Below are positions 5,075 through 5,903 of a DNA stretch of 5,903 nt, piece after piece. The stretch is from Chlamydiota bacterium. GTDB lineage: Bacteria; Chlamydiota; Chlamydiia; Chlamydiales; SM23-39. The stretch's first letter is position 1, and every line of letters begins with the position of its first letter. The stretch spans positions 1 through 5,903 of the forward strand of contig DAIDLB010000253.1 in NCBI GenBank assembly GCA_027449725.1, in the 5' to 3' direction. The position numbers were made by a program, and so were the translations under genes. The notes beneath the pieces were generated by a model, which made no database searches, was not told where the DNA came from, and worked only from the letters and a program-made list of their open reading frames with translations.

Positions 5075-5903
5075 GCTGGGAACCGGTCATCGGCCTTGAA
5101 ATCCATGCGCAGCTCAATACCCGCTCCAAGCTGTTCAGCTCGGCTCCCAACCGCTTCGGCGACGCCCCGAACACCAATATCACCGCTGCCTGCACAGCGC
5201 AGCCGGGTTCTCTTCCCGTCCTCAATCAGGAAGCGGTCCGAAAAGCAGTTCAATTCGGCCTGGCCGTCAACGCGAAGGTCAACCTAATCAGCCGCTTCGA
5301 CCGAAAATCATACTTCTATCCCGACTCGCCCAAGGGCTACCAGATAACGCAGTTTGAAAAGCCGCTCCTCTCCGGAGGCTCCATCCGATGCGAAGATAAA
5401 GTCTTTCCGATCCATCACGCCCATCTCGAAGAAGACGCGGGAACGCTCAGGCACTTCCCCGCATTCACCGGAGTCGACTTCAACCGCGCCGGAGCGCCTC
5501 TCATCGAAATCGTTTCCGAGCCGTGTATTGGAAGCGCCAGGGAGGCAACGGCCTTTGCCTCCGCCGTCCGGACGATCTTGATCTATCTCAATGCGTCCGA
5601 ATGCAATATGGAAGAAGGTAGCTTTCGGATCGACGCCAACGTCTCTGTCAGAAAAAAAAAGGAATCGATCCACCGTCCCAAAGTGGAGATCAAAAACCTC
5701 AATTCGTTTGCGTTTATGGAACTGGCGATCGAGCAGGAGATTCGGCGCCAGATCGAGCTTTACGAGAGCCGCCCTCAGGAAACAATCCCCCCGTCTATCT
5801 ATCGATGGGACCTCGAAAAAAAAGAGATTGTCCTCCTGCGCAAAAAATCAAGTGTGGAAGACTACCGCTATTTTCAGCAGGCGTTCGAGTGTCTGCCGGA
5901 TTT
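5071..5903 (+). CDS. gatB: Glutamyl/aspartyl-tRNA amidotransferase subunit B, N-terminal part (runs off right edge)
   Basis: GatB binds the misacylated tRNA and phosphorylates its side-chain carboxyl before amidation by ammonia from GatA. The window holds 277 residues of an expected 475-500; the frame is open to the edge. It starts [20 protein letters not shown], with E10 and H12 of the metal-binding kinase site. Then come [15 protein letters not shown] (80-94), [11 protein letters not shown] (118-128), [14 protein letters not shown] (138-151), [15 protein letters not shown] (180-194) and VEIKNLNSF (205-213), all hallmark blocks. Two places depart from what I remember: C152 where SEPD is usual, and [13 protein letters not shown] (265-277) where YRYFPEPDLPPL is common. 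An A9 run (5652-5660) encodes part of RKKK. The start is fixed by the ATGA overlap with gatA. Confidence 0.95.
   Translation, partial: MSWEPVIGLEIHAQLNTRSKLFSSAPNRFGDAPNTNITAACTAQPGSLPVLNQEAVRKAVQFGLAVNAKVNLISRFDRKSYFYPDSPKGYQITQFEKPLLSGGSIRCEDKVFPIHHAHLEEDAGTLRHFPAFTGVDFNRAGAPLIEIVSEPCIGSAREATAFASAVRTILIYLNASECNMEEGSFRIDANVSVRKKKESIHRPKVEIKNLNSFAFMELAIEQEIRRQIELYESRPQETIPPSIYRWDLEKKEIVLLRKKSSVEDYRYFQQAFECLPD

Noticed and set aside
3709..5673. Open frames in other phases within gatA and gatB
   Set aside because: Shadows of the well-supported gatA and gatB frames; Arg/Ser/Pro-rich with no recognisable domain.

Overview
The window most likely comes from a member of the Chlamydiota (or a close PVC relative). 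The main clue is the gene order: a small DUF378 membrane protein is divergent from a gatC-gatA-gatB operon, an order I recall from Chlamydia (CT001-CT004). The GatC C-terminus ([12 protein letters not shown]) also resembles the chlamydial form. The coding DNA is GC-rich with many GC-ending codons, which is unusual for cultured chlamydiae, so an environmental lineage is plausible. These placements rest on motif memory, not on a search.

Left part, minus strand (1-1800). At the left edge is the N-terminus of a LolD-like ABC transporter ATPase. Upstream of it lies a run of three hairpins. They follow a tight two-gene unit: a five-helix Yip1-type membrane protein (1583-915) and, 13 bases later, a small exported protein (901-335). 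A 5' leader of over 100 nt with several short palindromes, and an AT-rich promoter-like stretch, precede this unit.

Middle (1799-2151), minus strand. This is the most distinctive piece. A near-consensus promoter (TTGACA-18-TATACT) is buried in the last codons and stop of the epimerase gene. It drives a very acidic 62-residue ORF with a hydrophobic N-terminus. The ORF is followed at once by a 102-bp inverted repeat, with 37 paired bases per arm and a 21-nt C-rich loop in the transcript sense, and then a U-tract. It reads as a self-contained RNA of roughly 330 nt.

Right-centre (2120-3212), minus strand. A DUF378 membrane protein with a cysteine-rich tail is followed one base after its stop by a TTG-started NAD(P)-binding epimerase of the YfcH/TIGR01777 family.

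Right part (3264-5903), plus strand. A promoter with a T9 tract in its spacer leads into gatC-gatA-gatB, with ATGA start/stop overlaps at both junctions; gatB runs off the window. These encode the GatCAB amidotransferase, which converts Glu-tRNA(Gln) and/or Asp-tRNA(Asn) to the amidated forms. The minus-strand genes have no evident functional link to gatCAB beyond position. I saw no rRNA, complete tRNA, CRISPR array or transposase gene.
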